From Tenacibaculum sp. 190524A02b (GTDB lineage: Bacteria > Bacteroidota > Bacteroidia > Flavobacteriales > Flavobacteriaceae): 64,000 nt of DNA. A program made the translations under genes and the position numbers. Positions 8,021-17,635 of the stretch are shown in pieces. Within the stretch, counting starts at the first letter, position 1. Each line of letters begins with the position of its first letter. The stretch lies in the NCBI RefSeq assembly GCF_964036645.1, contig NZ_OZ038525.1, positions 4,964,001 to 5,028,000 on the forward strand. The letters are read 5' to 3'. The notes under the pieces are model-generated. The model did not search any database and had not been told where the DNA came from. It saw only the letters and a program-made list of their open reading frames with translations.

Positions 8021-9457
8021 ATGATGATGATACTACCAGAAAAAATAATAGATATGCATGTACATATTTTTAACTTAAAATACATACCTATTTTTGGAGC
8101 CATAAAAGCGTATGCTCCTTTTATAAAAGATGCACATGCAAAAACAGCTGAAATTGTTTTATTAATAGCCACAGGAAAGAGTAGATTTAAAGAGTTAGAA
8201 GCGTTTAAAAACATGTCTTTTGAAGATACTCGTAAAACAATAGATATTAAAATGCTAGAAGAAGAGAATGATGTTTTAGCAGAAAACATTGTTGATTTAC
8301 TTGATGATCATGAAATTGAAAGGTTGATGGATGAAGAATATTTTTATGAAGCTGTATATGATATAGAAAATGATCAATTAGATAAAGAGATTTTTACTGA
8401 GATAGGAGGAATGAAGTCAGCCAAGCAAGCAAAAGCACTGAAACTGTTTTCAATTAAAAGAAAACTGAGAAAATTGATAAAGAAGGTAATATCAGGTTTT
8501 CATTTTCTTAAGTGGTTTTTATTTATGACTCGTTCAGAAAAAAAAGTTTATGAAAAAATGAAAAAAAGCTACCCAAGTGTGAACACTTTTGTTTTTCATA
8601 TGCTAGATGGTTATCATTATTTTAAAGATAGTAGCAGTGCTTTTGGTAACCCTGCCTATTATAGAATTGAAGAACAAATAAAGAGGATGAAAAAGATGTT
8701 GGATTTGCATACAGATTTAATAGGTTTTTTGCCTTATAATCCCAAAAGGCCAGAGAGTTTAAGGTTGATTAAAAAGTATATGAATCATGAAAGGTTTATC
8801 GGAGTAAAGTTTTACCCTTCTTTTGGTTATAAACCTATCAATGATCCAGATGAAGAAGTAAATAGAAATAATAAAGAACTTTTTCGATTTTGTATTGAAT
8901 ATGACATACCTATTTTAACGCATTGTACCAATGAAGGATTTCAAGCTCAACCAGGTATATCGGGTGAAAATTGTAACCCTAAATATTGGGAAGAACTTCT
9001 AAGTATACAAGAGTTTAAGAACCTGAGAATTTGTATGGGACATGCTGGAGGAGTTGATGGTTGGTTTGATGATTTTGATCCAGACGAAGGAGAAGTATTT
9101 ACTGGTTCAGAAGATGAGGCAGGAAATATAGAATATCCTTATGCAAAAAAAATGTATGAACTGTGTGTTAAGTTCCCCAACGTATATTGCGAGGTAGGTT
9201 TTTTATCTCATGTTAAAAATGATGGAAAAATGGAAAACTATGTAAAAAGACTTCAGTATTTATTTGAAAATGATAATGAAACCTATAAGTTTTCTGATAA
9301 AGTAATGTACGGGAGTGATTGGCATATACTATACAATCATGGTATTCAATATGACTATGATAAGGAGTATATAGGCATTTTTAATAAGCCTGTTCTAAAA
9401 GAGTATATTGAGAATTTTTTTTATAAAAATGCAGCAAAATTTTTAACCATGTTTTAG
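8021..9457 (+). CDS. amidohydrolase-family metal-dependent hydrolase
   Basis: A 478-residue protein with the TIM-barrel amidohydrolase (Amidohydro_2-like) signature: the N-terminal HxH metal motif in DMHVHIF (His13, His15), IPILTHCTN (barrel-strand histidine), CMGHAGG (histidine) and YGSDWH (catalytic aspartate) near the end. The barrel is interrupted by a long charged helical insert at about 80-190 (several KK-rich stretches) that is unusual for the family. The substrate is unknown. No signal peptide. It sits between a small lipoprotein and a HExxH protein, all on one strand with short spacers. Confidence 0.8.
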   Translation: MMMILPEKIIDMHVHIFNLKYIPIFGAIKAYAPFIKDAHAKTAEIVLLIATGKSRFKELEAFKNMSFEDTRKTIDIKMLEEENDVLAENIVDLLDDHEIERLMDEEYFYEAVYDIENDQLDKEIFTEIGGMKSAKQAKALKLFSIKRKLRKLIKKVISGFHFLKWFLFMTRSEKKVYEKMKKSYPSVNTFVFHMLDGYHYFKDSSSAFGNPAYYRIEEQIKRMKKMLDLHTDLIGFLPYNPKRPESLRLIKKYMNHERFIGVKFYPSFGYKPINDPDEEVNRNNKELFRFCIEYDIPILTHCTNEGFQAQPGISGENCNPKYWEELLSIQEFKNLRICMGHAGGVDGWFDDFDPDEGEVFTGSEDEAGNIEYPYAKKMYELCVKFPNVYCEVGFLSHVKNDGKMENYVKRLQYLFENDNETYKFSDKVMYGSDWHILYNHGIQYDYDKEYIGIFNKPVLKEYIENFFYKNAAKFLTMF

Positions 9458-9471
9458 TAAAAATTAATGAT

Positions 9472-9915
9472 ATGAGAATAGTATATAGAAAGCGAAATAA
9501 AAGATTACGATTAGCGGTTGAAAAAACAAATGAAATTTTAGAAGCTTCAACTTTTTATGAAGCAGTAATTAATTGCAAAACATTTGATAATAGTAAACTT
9601 TCTCCAAAGGAAGTAGGAGGGCTGATTAAAGATTACAGAGATAAAGTGTATATAAGAACGTATTGGAATCCGTTTGGACGCGCCAATGCAAAAACAGGAA
9701 ATGGAACTAAAATATCTGTAAATACAGCTAAGTTAAGGCGGTCTAAAAAAAGTATTGTAAACACATTAGTTCATGAGTATGTACATTGTGTAGATTTTGG
9801 AACTAAAAGTAAAGAAGAATTATTGCGATTTACACATTATGACAATAGGAATGATGGAGATGAAAATAATACAGCTCCATGGAAAATAGGAAAAATAGCT
9901 AGTTTGTTAGTATAG
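9472..9915 (+). CDS. putative zinc metallopeptidase-like protein, 147 aa
   Basis: The only clear motif is VHEYVHCVD (HExxH at about residues 101-105), preceded by a helix NTLVHEY, the typical gluzincin or SprT-like arrangement. The N-terminus is basic (MRIVYRKRNKRLRLAVEK) and there is no signal peptide. The gene follows the amidohydrolase by 14 bases and may be part of its operon. The family is not recognised; a non-catalytic zinc site is possible. Confidence 0.6.
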   Translation: MRIVYRKRNKRLRLAVEKTNEILEASTFYEAVINCKTFDNSKLSPKEVGGLIKDYRDKVYIRTYWNPFGRANAKTGNGTKISVNTAKLRRSKKSIVNTLVHEYVHCVDFGTKSKEELLRFTHYDNRNDGDENNTAPWKIGKIASLLV

Positions 9916-10013
9916 TATTTTACTAGTTAATCAAAAAATATCATTACAAAAGGTTAATTTATACATACTGTAAAGAGTCAAGAATTACTACCTTGGGGGG
10001 AGAAAATTTAATT

Positions 10014-11255
10014 ATGAGTAGTTCATCAAGAAGAAAATTCTTACAAAAAGTATCATTAGGGGTAATGGGAGCAAGTATAGGAACTAGAGCTTTTGCAGCG
10101 AGTCCGTTACCTCTTTTTCAAAATAAAAAACAATTATTAAAAGCAGATAGTAAGTCTATTCGTAAAGAGTTTTTACTAGAAGAAGGTTTAAGTTATTTTA
10201 ATACTGGAAGCTTAGGGCCATCTACCCAACAAGTAGTAGAAACAGTTTATAAAAATATGTGTTTATTAGAAGCCAATCCGGTTAGCAATAATTGGGGACC
10301 TATAGGAAGACAAGCCAATGCTGTAAGAACCAAAATAGCTAATTATATCAATGCTCAGGAAGACGAGATAATTCTTACGCGAAACACTACTGAGGGAATG
10401 AATATGTTAGTTAAAGGATTACAATTAAAAGCAGGAGATGAAGTAATTATTTCAACAGATGAACATTATGGAGGAAGAGTAGGATGGGAGTATTTAGAAA
10501 AACACCAAGGTATTAAAGTTAAAAAAATAGCTTTTCCTAGAAAAAATTTAACAACAGATGAAGTTTTAGAAATTATAAAAAAACAAATTACTTCTAAAAC
10601 AAAGGTTTGTAGCTTTATGGATGTTTCTACAGTAACGGGAATGCGAATGCCTTTTAAAGAACTATCAGAAATAACCAAACCTAAAGGAATTTTTTTAATT
10701 AGTGATGGCGCACAATCAATAGGAATGTTACAAGTTGATGTAAAAGTTATGGGAGTTGATGCTTTTGCAGCTAGCGGCCATAAATGGATGTTAGGACCTA
10801 AAGAAACAGGCTTTTTGTACATAGCTAAAAACCAACAAAAAAACATTAACACCTTAGAGTTGGCTTCAGGTTATAAACTGTATAATCATAATACAGGAAC
10901 AAGAAATGTAGCTAATTTTATAGGATTAGGAAAAGCCATAGATGAACAAGCAAAATGGGGAGGAATCCAAGCTATAGAGAAGCATAATACAAAATTAGCC
11001 TCGTATTTATTAAAAGCACTACAAGAAAATAAACAAGCTTCTATACTTACTTCTAATTCAAAAGAATTACAATCAGGGATTGTAGCAATAACACCTAAAA
11101 GAAAAACATCAAAAGAAATCTATACTACGTTAAAAGAGAAAAATATGGTAGTAAAAAACTTGGGGAAAATAAATGTATTACGATTCTCTACTCATATTTT
11201 TAATACGCAAAAAGAGGTAGATGTATTAATCAGAAATTTAACAGAACTTCTTTAA
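10014..11255 (+). CDS. Tat-exported class V aminotransferase-fold PLP enzyme
   Basis: The chosen ATG at 10014 gives a twin-arginine signal (SSRRKFLQKVSLGVMGASIG) directly at the N-terminus; a TTG 21 bases upstream is less likely. The mature part is an aminotransferase class V fold: YFNTGSLGPST at the N-terminus, LTRNTTEGMNML (PLP phosphate binding), SDGAQSIG (PLP-ring aspartate) and ASGHKWMLGPKETGFL (Schiff-base lysine). Isopenicillin N epimerase-like and cysteine desulfurase-like enzymes share this layout. The substrate is not known; export through Tat suggests a folded periplasmic enzyme with bound PLP. Confidence 0.85.
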   Translation: MSSSSRRKFLQKVSLGVMGASIGTRAFAASPLPLFQNKKQLLKADSKSIRKEFLLEEGLSYFNTGSLGPSTQQVVETVYKNMCLLEANPVSNNWGPIGRQANAVRTKIANYINAQEDEIILTRNTTEGMNMLVKGLQLKAGDEVIISTDEHYGGRVGWEYLEKHQGIKVKKIAFPRKNLTTDEVLEIIKKQITSKTKVCSFMDVSTVTGMRMPFKELSEITKPKGIFLISDGAQSIGMLQVDVKVMGVDAFAASGHKWMLGPKETGFLYIAKNQQKNINTLELASGYKLYNHNTGTRNVANFIGLGKAIDEQAKWGGIQAIEKHNTKLASYLLKALQENKQASILTSNSKELQSGIVAITPKRKTSKEIYTTLKEKNMVVKNLGKINVLRFSTHIFNTQKEVDVLIRNLTELL

Positions 11256-11340
11256 AACTCTTTTTAGTTTAAAGAAATTATGATAAGAAAGTGTAAATGT
11301 TAATTTAGAATTGAATTAATCTATAAATATTTTTACAAAA

Positions 11341-12192
11341 ATGAAATTAGTGCCAATTTGGGAAGAGAAGGTAATGTTTGAAGTTGAAAAACAAGAACGT
11401 TTTAGATATAAAGAGAGGGCATCAAAAGAATTCAGTAGAAAATATGTTGTAGAGTTAACTAGAGATAATGATAGAAGGTTTGAAATATATTATCCTAAAT
11501 CTATTTTGAACCCAATAAAACTCCTTGATGAATTGAACAGCTTTGACTTTAGTGAAATAGATGTTTTAACAAAAACGTTGTTTTATGAAGTTGATGAGAA
11601 CTATACTTTTGATAAAGTTTTAAATAAAAAAGAAGTTATAGAGTCATTAAATAATGATTTTAATTTGTTACAGAAGTATGTAGATGAAGAAGAAAAAGAA
11701 GAATTAAGTAGTATACAAGGTATTATTTGTGAGTCTGAAAGTAAATTCCAAAAGTATGTTTTGGAAGATGTTATAGCAATTCATTTTAATTATGGAATGA
11801 CAATTGAACCTGGGTATTACTTTGGTTTTCATAAAGAGTCAGTAGGAAAAAAAGTTATAAAGAAAATTTTTCCTAAATCAAGATTCGTATTAACAGATAA
11901 GCATTGGATGAGGCATAGCGAATATGGTAATTTTATTCAAATTGAATATTTAAAAGGGATGGAAAATATTACTTCTGGATACAAACCCAATTGGAATGAA
12001 ATTGAGGAAGCATTTGGAGAAGGAGAATTTGAAGTGAAAAACCACCCTAATTTAACATTAGTCTACGAAGTTTATAAGTACAACAAAGAAAATAGGTTGC
12101 TAGAAGTTTATGACAAAGAGCATGTGATTGACAGTCCAGTAATGCGAAAAAAAATCACGCATAAAATTAAAAGGGCAAAAAATGTAAATTAA
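11341..12192 (+). CDS. hypothetical protein, 283 aa
   Basis: Not recognised. It is soluble, highly charged, with no signal peptide or membrane helix. There is a helical acidic segment near 100-135 (LLQKYVDEEEKEELSSIQG) and mixed strand segments. It begins 85 bases after the PLP enzyme gene and is read in the same direction, but no operon link is clear. Confidence 0.55.
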   Translation: MKLVPIWEEKVMFEVEKQERFRYKERASKEFSRKYVVELTRDNDRRFEIYYPKSILNPIKLLDELNSFDFSEIDVLTKTLFYEVDENYTFDKVLNKKEVIESLNNDFNLLQKYVDEEEKEELSSIQGIICESESKFQKYVLEDVIAIHFNYGMTIEPGYYFGFHKESVGKKVIKKIFPKSRFVLTDKHWMRHSEYGNFIQIEYLKGMENITSGYKPNWNEIEEAFGEGEFEVKNHPNLTLVYEVYKYNKENRLLEVYDKEHVIDSPVMRKKITHKIKRAKNVN

Positions 12193-12336
12193 GTTTTTTC
12201 GTTTCTTAAAACAGCTTAACTTTTTTATGGGAATAAAAGATAGAATACAAGCCCAGTTTTCTTGGAAAAAGGAAGCTTTATGAGTAAATTTATACCATAA
12301 AGAAAACTACATAAATCACAGTGTAATCCTTATAGG

Positions 12337-12915
12337 ATGAAGGAACAAATTTTAATAGACCATATACGAACTTACATAACACTTTCAGAAGAAGAAGCAT
12401 CTGAAATTGCTACTTTTTTTGAATATCATTTTTATACTAAAAAAGAAACGTTACTTTTTTCTGAAAAACGTTGTGATACCGTGTTTTTTGTGATGAAAGG
12501 ATGTTTACATCTCTATTTTTTTGATAACTTAGGGAATAAAAAAACTACACAATTTGCTATAGAAGAGTGGTGGTTAACAGACTTTTTAGCGTTTCAAAAT
12601 CAACATCCGTCAAATTTTAATATTGAAGCGGTAGAAAAGTCTGAAATCTTATCCATTAGCTTTTCAAAATACCATGAGTTGTTAAATAAATTTCCAAAAA
12701 TGGAACGGTATTTTAGAACCATTTATGAAACTGCTTATGGTGCGGCTTTAATGCGTTTTAAGTATAACAATACCTACTCAAAGGAAGAAATATTTTTTCG
12801 ATTTAAAGAAAAGTTCCCAGAATTTGTACAACGCGTGCCTCAATATGTTTTAGCTAGTTTTTTAGGTTTAACACCCGAATATTTAAGTGAAATTAAGAAG
12901 AAACAGTTTTCTTAA
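12337..12915 (+). CDS. Crp/Fnr-family transcriptional regulator
   Basis: The 192-residue protein has a cyclic-nucleotide-binding-like beta barrel (about residues 25-115, including DTVFFVMKGCLHLYFFD and the WWLTDF segment common in Bacteroidetes members) and a C-terminal helix-turn-helix (VPQYVLASFLGLTPEYLSEI). It ends shortly after the recognition helix, as in the short flavobacterial subgroup that is often a stress or quinone sensor. It lies 71 bases upstream of the NADH dehydrogenase gene and may regulate it. Confidence 0.88.
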   Translation: MKEQILIDHIRTYITLSEEEASEIATFFEYHFYTKKETLLFSEKRCDTVFFVMKGCLHLYFFDNLGNKKTTQFAIEEWWLTDFLAFQNQHPSNFNIEAVEKSEILSISFSKYHELLNKFPKMERYFRTIYETAYGAALMRFKYNNTYSKEEIFFRFKEKFPEFVQRVPQYVLASFLGLTPEYLSEIKKKQFS

Positions 12916-12947
12916 ACCAGCTTAATTTTTTTCATAAAAGCTTCCGC

Positions 12948-12955
12948 TAACTTTG
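12948..12955 (+). promoter_or_regulatory. putative -7 promoter box of the NADH dehydrogenase gene
   Basis: TAACTTTG matches the Bacteroidetes -7 consensus TAnnTTTG, 31 bases before the ATG at 12987. No clear TTG -33 element is present, consistent with an activator-dependent promoter, for example under the upstream Crp-type regulator. Confidence 0.4.
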
Positions 12956-12986
12956 TTTTTATAATTAACAAAAGCAAAGCACAACT

Positions 12987-14261
12987 ATGAAAAATACTAA
13001 AAATATTGTGGTTGTAGGTGGGGGATTTGCAGGTTTGGAATTGGTGAAAAACTTATCTAAATTAACCAATTATCAAATTGTTTTAGTAGATAGTAACAAT
13101 TACAATTTTTTTCCACCTTTAATCTATCAAGTATCTACAGGTTTTATGGAGCCTTCCGCTATCAGTTATCCATTCCGAAAAATTTTACGTAAGTATAAAA
13201 ATGTTAGATTTCGTTTAGGAACACTTCAAAAAGTATTACCAGAAGAAAATAAAATTCAATTAAATAATGGTGAGTTGTCTTATGATATTTTAGTCATGGC
13301 TACGGGCACAGAAACTAATTTTTTTGGAAATAAAAACATCCAAAAACATAGTTTGCCTATGAAAACTATTAGTGATGCATTATCACTTAGAAATGTAATT
13401 CTCACTCGATTTGACCGAGCAACAAGAATTGAAGATGAAGCTGAAAGAATAAAACACTTAACTTTTGTAATTGCAGGGGCTGGACCAACAGGAGTAGAAT
13501 TATCAGGGATATTAGCTGAAATTAAAAGTTCCATTATAAGTAAAGATTATCCAGAACTAAAAACCAAAGATTTAGGTGAAATACATTTAATTGATGGCCA
13601 AGATGCTGTACTTGCCGCTATGTCAGAACAAGCAAGTCAATATACCAGTAAAAAATTAGTTGAGTTAGGAGTTTCATTAACCATGAATACGTTTGTAAAT
13701 GATTTTAATGGAGAAACCGTGTTGTTATCTAATGGTACAGAAATTCAGTCTAAAAACCTCATATGGGCAGCAGGTGTATCTGCAAAAGTGTTTGAAGGAT
13801 TTCATGAAAACTGTTTTGGATCAGGAAAAAGATTAAGAACCAATCGTTTTAACCAAGTAATATCTTATAATAATATTTATGCCTTAGGAGATTGTGCTAT
13901 CATAGAAGGAGATGAAAGTTATCCTAAAGGTCATCCTCAGTTAGCTCAAGCTGCATTGCAGCAAGCTAAAAACTTAGCTGAAAATTTACATAGAAAGGAT
14001 AATAAATGGAGCCCTTTTAAATATATAGATAAAGGAGCTTTAGCTATTATTGGTAGAAATAAGGCCGTGCTAGACTTTCCAAAACAAAAGTTTACGATGC
14101 AAGGATTTACCAGTTGGCTTATTTGGATTTTTGTACACATTATGGGCTTGGTAAACTTTAAAAATAAAGTACGAACCCTCTACAATTGGTTAGGATATTA
14201 TATCTACAAGGATCAATATTTTAGAATGATTATAAAACCTTCAGAAAGAGAACACCAATAA
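12987..14261 (+). CDS. ndh: type II NADH:quinone oxidoreductase
   Basis: The protein (424 residues) has two Rossmann folds: FAD-binding IVVVGGGFAGLELVKNL at the start and NAD-binding FVIAGAGPTGVELSGILAE at about 155-175, plus the late flavin motif NIYALGDCAII. The C-terminus has a hydrophobic helix (WLIWIFVHIMGLVNF) followed by a basic, aromatic tail that anchors NDH-2 enzymes to the membrane. It transfers electrons from NADH to the quinone pool without proton pumping. It is preceded by a Crp-type regulator and followed by a DJ-1-like lipoprotein gene 22 bases later. Confidence 0.88.
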   Translation: MKNTKNIVVVGGGFAGLELVKNLSKLTNYQIVLVDSNNYNFFPPLIYQVSTGFMEPSAISYPFRKILRKYKNVRFRLGTLQKVLPEENKIQLNNGELSYDILVMATGTETNFFGNKNIQKHSLPMKTISDALSLRNVILTRFDRATRIEDEAERIKHLTFVIAGAGPTGVELSGILAEIKSSIISKDYPELKTKDLGEIHLIDGQDAVLAAMSEQASQYTSKKLVELGVSLTMNTFVNDFNGETVLLSNGTEIQSKNLIWAAGVSAKVFEGFHENCFGSGKRLRTNRFNQVISYNNIYALGDCAIIEGDESYPKGHPQLAQAALQQAKNLAENLHRKDNKWSPFKYIDKGALAIIGRNKAVLDFPKQKFTMQGFTSWLIWIFVHIMGLVNFKNKVRTLYNWLGYYIYKDQYFRMIIKPSEREHQ

Positions 14262-14283
14262 ATACTAACAACAATACTAAATT

Positions 14284-15039
14284 ATGAAACAACAACACTT
14301 TTTAGCAACCTTTATTTTTACATTGATGCTTATAGGTTGTAATTCTCAACCATCAAAAAACAATCAAAAAGTAGTAATTAAAGAGCAACACGTAGTAGAA
14401 GTAGATACCTTAACAAAGCATTTAAAACCATTTAAACCAGAACTGCCTACTATTGGATTGCTTATGTTTAATGGAGTTTTACAAGGTGAAGTAGTAGCTA
14501 CTTCAGATGTATTTGGAAAACCCTCGCATAAAGGAGAGCAATTATTCAATGTAATCACCATAGCGCAAACAGAAAAACCAATCACTACAGAAGAAGGTTT
14601 ACACTTGGTGCCCGATTATACTTTTGAAAACTGCCCTAAGCTAACCGCTTTATTTGTACCAAGTGGTTATGATATGTATGCGCAGGTACGTAATAAAGCC
14701 ATGGTTAATTTTATAAAAGAAAAAAACAAAGAAACCCAATACATGGTAAGCAATTGTGGAGGAGCACAGTTAATTGGGAAATCAGGTATTGCAGATGGAC
14801 ACAAAATTGTAACTTGGATAGGTGGCGGAAAACAATTACAAAAAGATTATCCTAATTTAAAAGTCCAGAATGATAGTTTGGTAACTTTTGTTGAAGATGG
14901 TAAGTTTAGTTCTTCCAACGGAAATTTAACCAGTTATATTACGGCATTAAATTTAGTAGAAAAAATGACAAGCACTGCACACCGAAAGTTTGTGGAAACC
15001 TATTTGTATATTGATAGACTTAGAGCTTGGAAAAAGTAA
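14284..15039 (+). CDS. DJ-1/PfpI-family lipoprotein
   Basis: A lipoprotein signal (FTLMLIGC, lipidated cysteine about residue 19) precedes a glutaminase-type class I amidotransferase-like fold of the DJ-1/PfpI superfamily: TIGLLMFNGV, FVPSGYDMY, and the nucleophile-elbow-like MVSNCGGAQLIGKSGIADG, then SSNGNLTSYI, as in AraC-type N-terminal DJ-1 domains. It probably acts in the periplasm or outer membrane; the substrate is unknown. It follows ndh by 22 bases and closes the unit at a terminator, suggesting a joint redox-stress role. Confidence 0.78.
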   Translation: MKQQHFLATFIFTLMLIGCNSQPSKNNQKVVIKEQHVVEVDTLTKHLKPFKPELPTIGLLMFNGVLQGEVVATSDVFGKPSHKGEQLFNVITIAQTEKPITTEEGLHLVPDYTFENCPKLTALFVPSGYDMYAQVRNKAMVNFIKEKNKETQYMVSNCGGAQLIGKSGIADGHKIVTWIGGGKQLQKDYPNLKVQNDSLVTFVEDGKFSSSNGNLTSYITALNLVEKMTSTAHRKFVETYLYIDRLRAWKK

Positions 15040-15103
15040 TAAAAATATTTTGAGATTCATGGTTAGTTTAGCTAATCAATTTTAATTATAGAAATTGAAT
15101 TGT

Positions 15104-15139
15104 AAAAACAGTTTCATTAACCTAATGAAACTGTTTTTT
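15104..15139 (+). terminator. intrinsic terminator after the DJ-1-like gene
   Basis: A 16-bp stem (AAAAACAGTTTCATTA and its reverse complement) with a 3-base loop ACC, followed by T residues. It is usable on both strands, between the rightward ndh operon and the leftward gene at 15163. Confidence 0.85.
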
Positions 15140-15162
15140 GTTAAAAGAATGATATTCTCTGA

Positions 15163-15615
15163 TTAATTTAAATCAGCATTATTATTAAGAGGAGGAATGT
15201 TTGTAAATGCCCAATGTTGATTGTTTAATAATTGAACGTTGGCGCCATTTGAAGTTATACTATCATTATTATTGCTAGAAACAGGATTAAAGTCAGCAAA
15301 ATATATATCAAGATTGTTACAAATGAAATTAGATCCCATGCCTGCGGCTCCTTCTCCCCAGGTATATCCAACACTGATTATGCCTATAGGTTGAAAAAAA
15401 TTATTAAGAATAGGGTTTAAAGCTTGGTCTATTCTATCTTGGGTATAGGGACCTGCAAAATTAACTGTAAAATGCGCACATCTTTTAATTAAGTTTCCCC
15501 CACCTGCGTCATAGATTACAATTAAACCCACACATGGATCGCAACCACGGGTTCTAATTTCATTATTCTGATTTACTTCTAATATTTCACCTACGTTTAC
15601 TGTAATTGGAGGCAT
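15163..15615 (-). CDS. hypothetical protein with CheD/CNF1-like Cys-His pattern
   Basis: The 150-residue protein lacks a signal peptide. Residues 22-52 read RTRGCDPCVGLIVIYDAGGG then KRCAHFTVN, which resembles the CheD and CNF1-type deamidase core, where a cysteine after a Gly turn is followed by a strand and a histidine about 15-20 residues later (here Cys25 or Cys28 and His48). The C-terminal third is Asn-rich and looks disordered (NPVSSNNNDSITSNGAN, PPLNNNADLN). Function as a deamidase is speculative. It is a single gene, transcribed toward the ndh operon. Confidence 0.55.
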   Translation of the reverse strand: MPPITVNVGEILEVNQNNEIRTRGCDPCVGLIVIYDAGGGNLIKRCAHFTVNFAGPYTQDRIDQALNPILNNFFQPIGIISVGYTWGEGAAGMGSNFICNNLDIYFADFNPVSSNNNDSITSNGANVQLLNNQHWAFTNIPPLNNNADLN

Positions 15616-16094
15616 ATTTTTTTATTTAATTACTCTACTCTATTTAATAAAGGCTTTTCGAGTTACGCCCTAATAATTATAGGGTAAATGTAAATGTGTT
15701 TTTTAGTTTTTTTTTGTACAGAAAAAGCACGTGTTTATCAATTTTAGCAATAACATGGAAAAAATAATAAGCAATCTATCTGTTAATGGTTTACTCAAAC
15801 CTTTCAAATACCTCATAGAGTCAATACTTTAAAATACAGTTTTACTTAACTAACCGTTTAACTATCTAAAATTACCGTTCCTCATATTTTTATAAAATAG
15901 ACAATACTGTACAGCTATTTTTGGATGCGATATAATAAAATAATAGTAAGTATATGAATAGTATTTATAGTAACTAAATATTAAAATTTAATTGATACTA
16001 GTTTTTAAACTTATTGAAAATAAAGAATCAATTGTTTTTTAAGTACAGGTACTATAGGAGAATACTTTACTATTATTAATAAATGTAAAATAAA
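15616..16094. other. 479-bp divergent intergenic region
   Basis: AT-rich spacer between the leftward CheD-like gene and the rightward T9SS gene. The only short frame seen is a 25-codon one at 15754, with no feature to support it. No strong hairpin or repeat was seen. Confidence 0.5.
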
Positions 16095-17588
16095 ATGAAA
16101 AAAATTACACTACTTTTTTTGCTAGTACCCTTAGTTAATTTTGCACAATGGACGCAGTTAGGAAACACTGTTGCAGGAGAGTTTGCTTCTGATAGAGCAG
16201 GTAATGTAAGTCTTAGCAGTGATGGAACTGTTATGGCCATTGGAGCTAGATACAATAATGGTAATGGTACTAAATCAGGACATGTAAGAGTTTTTGGTTA
16301 TGAAGCAAACCAATGGATTCAAATAGGTGAAGATATTAATGGTGAAGCTATAGATGATCTTTCCGGACAAGCACTTAGTTTAAGTGGTGACGGAACTACC
16401 GTTTCTATTGGAGCTCTTTTTAATGATGGAAATGGTAGAAATTCAGGACATGTAAGAATTTTTAAGAATGTAAATGGAACTTGGAATCAGATAGGAACTG
16501 ATATTGACGGAGAAGCATTGGCTAATAACTCAGGAGGTGCAGTAAGCATTAATCATAATGGTACTATTGTAGCCATAGGGGCACGTTATAATGATGCCAA
16601 TGGAATACAAGATACGGGGCATGTCAGAGTGTATCAATATGAAGCAGGGATTTGGGAACAACTTGGGAATGATATTGATGGTGCAGCGAACCATAACTTT
16701 TTTGGTACTAGTGTAGCTATAAGTGCAGATGGTTATACTGTAGCAATTGGAGCGCCGTACAATAATAATAAAAATGGAGAAGATGCAGGTCACGTACAGA
16801 TATATCAATATACTTCTGGAAGTTGGAATCAAATTGGAGACGATATAAATGGAGAAGCGGAAGATGATAATTCTGGAGAGGTTATTAGTTTAAGTGATGA
16901 TGGATCTACAATTGCTATTGGCGCTCGAAGTAATGATGGAAATGGATCAAATTCAGGGCATGTTCGTGTTTATAAAAATATTTCAGGTTCTTGGACACAA
17001 TTAGGGAGTGATATTGATGGACCATCGAGTAATAAGTTTTTTCCAAGTTCTTTAAGTTTAAATGCCGATGGAACTACTTTAGCAATTGGAGCCTCATTTG
17101 TTCATAGTAGTGTGGTAAATTCAGGTTCTACACATGTCATGAATTATAAAGCCAATAATTGGTCATTAGTTGAAACAGTAATTAGTGGGGCAAATGAAAA
17201 TGATTATTCAGGATTTTCTGTAAGTATTAGTAATGATGGGAATACTGTAGCAATAGGATCAGAATTAAATAGTGATAACGGTTTAGAATCAGGTTATGTG
17301 CGTGTACTTACAAATTCACAAGTTTTAAGTAATTCAACTCTAAAAGTTCAGGATTTCAGAGCATTTCCAAATCCTACTCAAAATAATGTTCAAATAAATC
17401 TAGGAAATAACTATACAAATGTACTACTAACCATTACAAACGCTATTGGTCAAACCATCTCTCAAAAAAACTATACAAATACCAATATATTAACAGTTCC
17501 TATTTATGGAAGTAATGGGGTTTATTATCTAGAAATTAATACTTCTACAGGTAAAAATGAAGTGTTAAAAATAGTAAAACAAGATTAG
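16095..17588 (+). CDS. T9SS-exported seven-repeat beta-propeller-like surface protein
   Basis: A signal peptide (MKKITLLFLLVPLVNFAQ) leads into seven repeats of about 57 residues. Each repeat has an SLSxDGTTVAIGAxxNDGNG-type strand, a SGHVRVY strand and a SWxQIGxDIxGEA strand. Seven units fit a seven-bladed propeller of the FG-GAP/kelch-like kind. The last 75 residues are a type IX secretion sorting domain (FRAFPNPTQNNVQINL, GVYYLEI, final KIVKQ), so the protein is exported and attached to the cell surface. The ligand is unknown. The calcium-loop-like DxDG and NDGNG patterns suggest metal binding. Confidence 0.85.
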   Translation: MKKITLLFLLVPLVNFAQWTQLGNTVAGEFASDRAGNVSLSSDGTVMAIGARYNNGNGTKSGHVRVFGYEANQWIQIGEDINGEAIDDLSGQALSLSGDGTTVSIGALFNDGNGRNSGHVRIFKNVNGTWNQIGTDIDGEALANNSGGAVSINHNGTIVAIGARYNDANGIQDTGHVRVYQYEAGIWEQLGNDIDGAANHNFFGTSVAISADGYTVAIGAPYNNNKNGEDAGHVQIYQYTSGSWNQIGDDINGEAEDDNSGEVISLSDDGSTIAIGARSNDGNGSNSGHVRVYKNISGSWTQLGSDIDGPSSNKFFPSSLSLNADGTTLAIGASFVHSSVVNSGSTHVMNYKANNWSLVETVISGANENDYSGFSVSISNDGNTVAIGSELNSDNGLESGYVRVLTNSQVLSNSTLKVQDFRAFPNPTQNNVQINLGNNYTNVLLTITNAIGQTISQKNYTNTNILTVPIYGSNGVYYLEINTSTGKNEVLKIVKQD

Positions 17589-17635
17589 ATTAATTGAGTA
17601 AATTTACATTAGAAATGGTAAAATACTCATCATAG

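Noticed and set aside
12226..12282. 18-codon frame MGIKDRIQAQFSWKKEAL before the Crp-type gene
   Set aside because: Too short and without neighbours or conservation that could be judged; may be a relic but cannot be supported.
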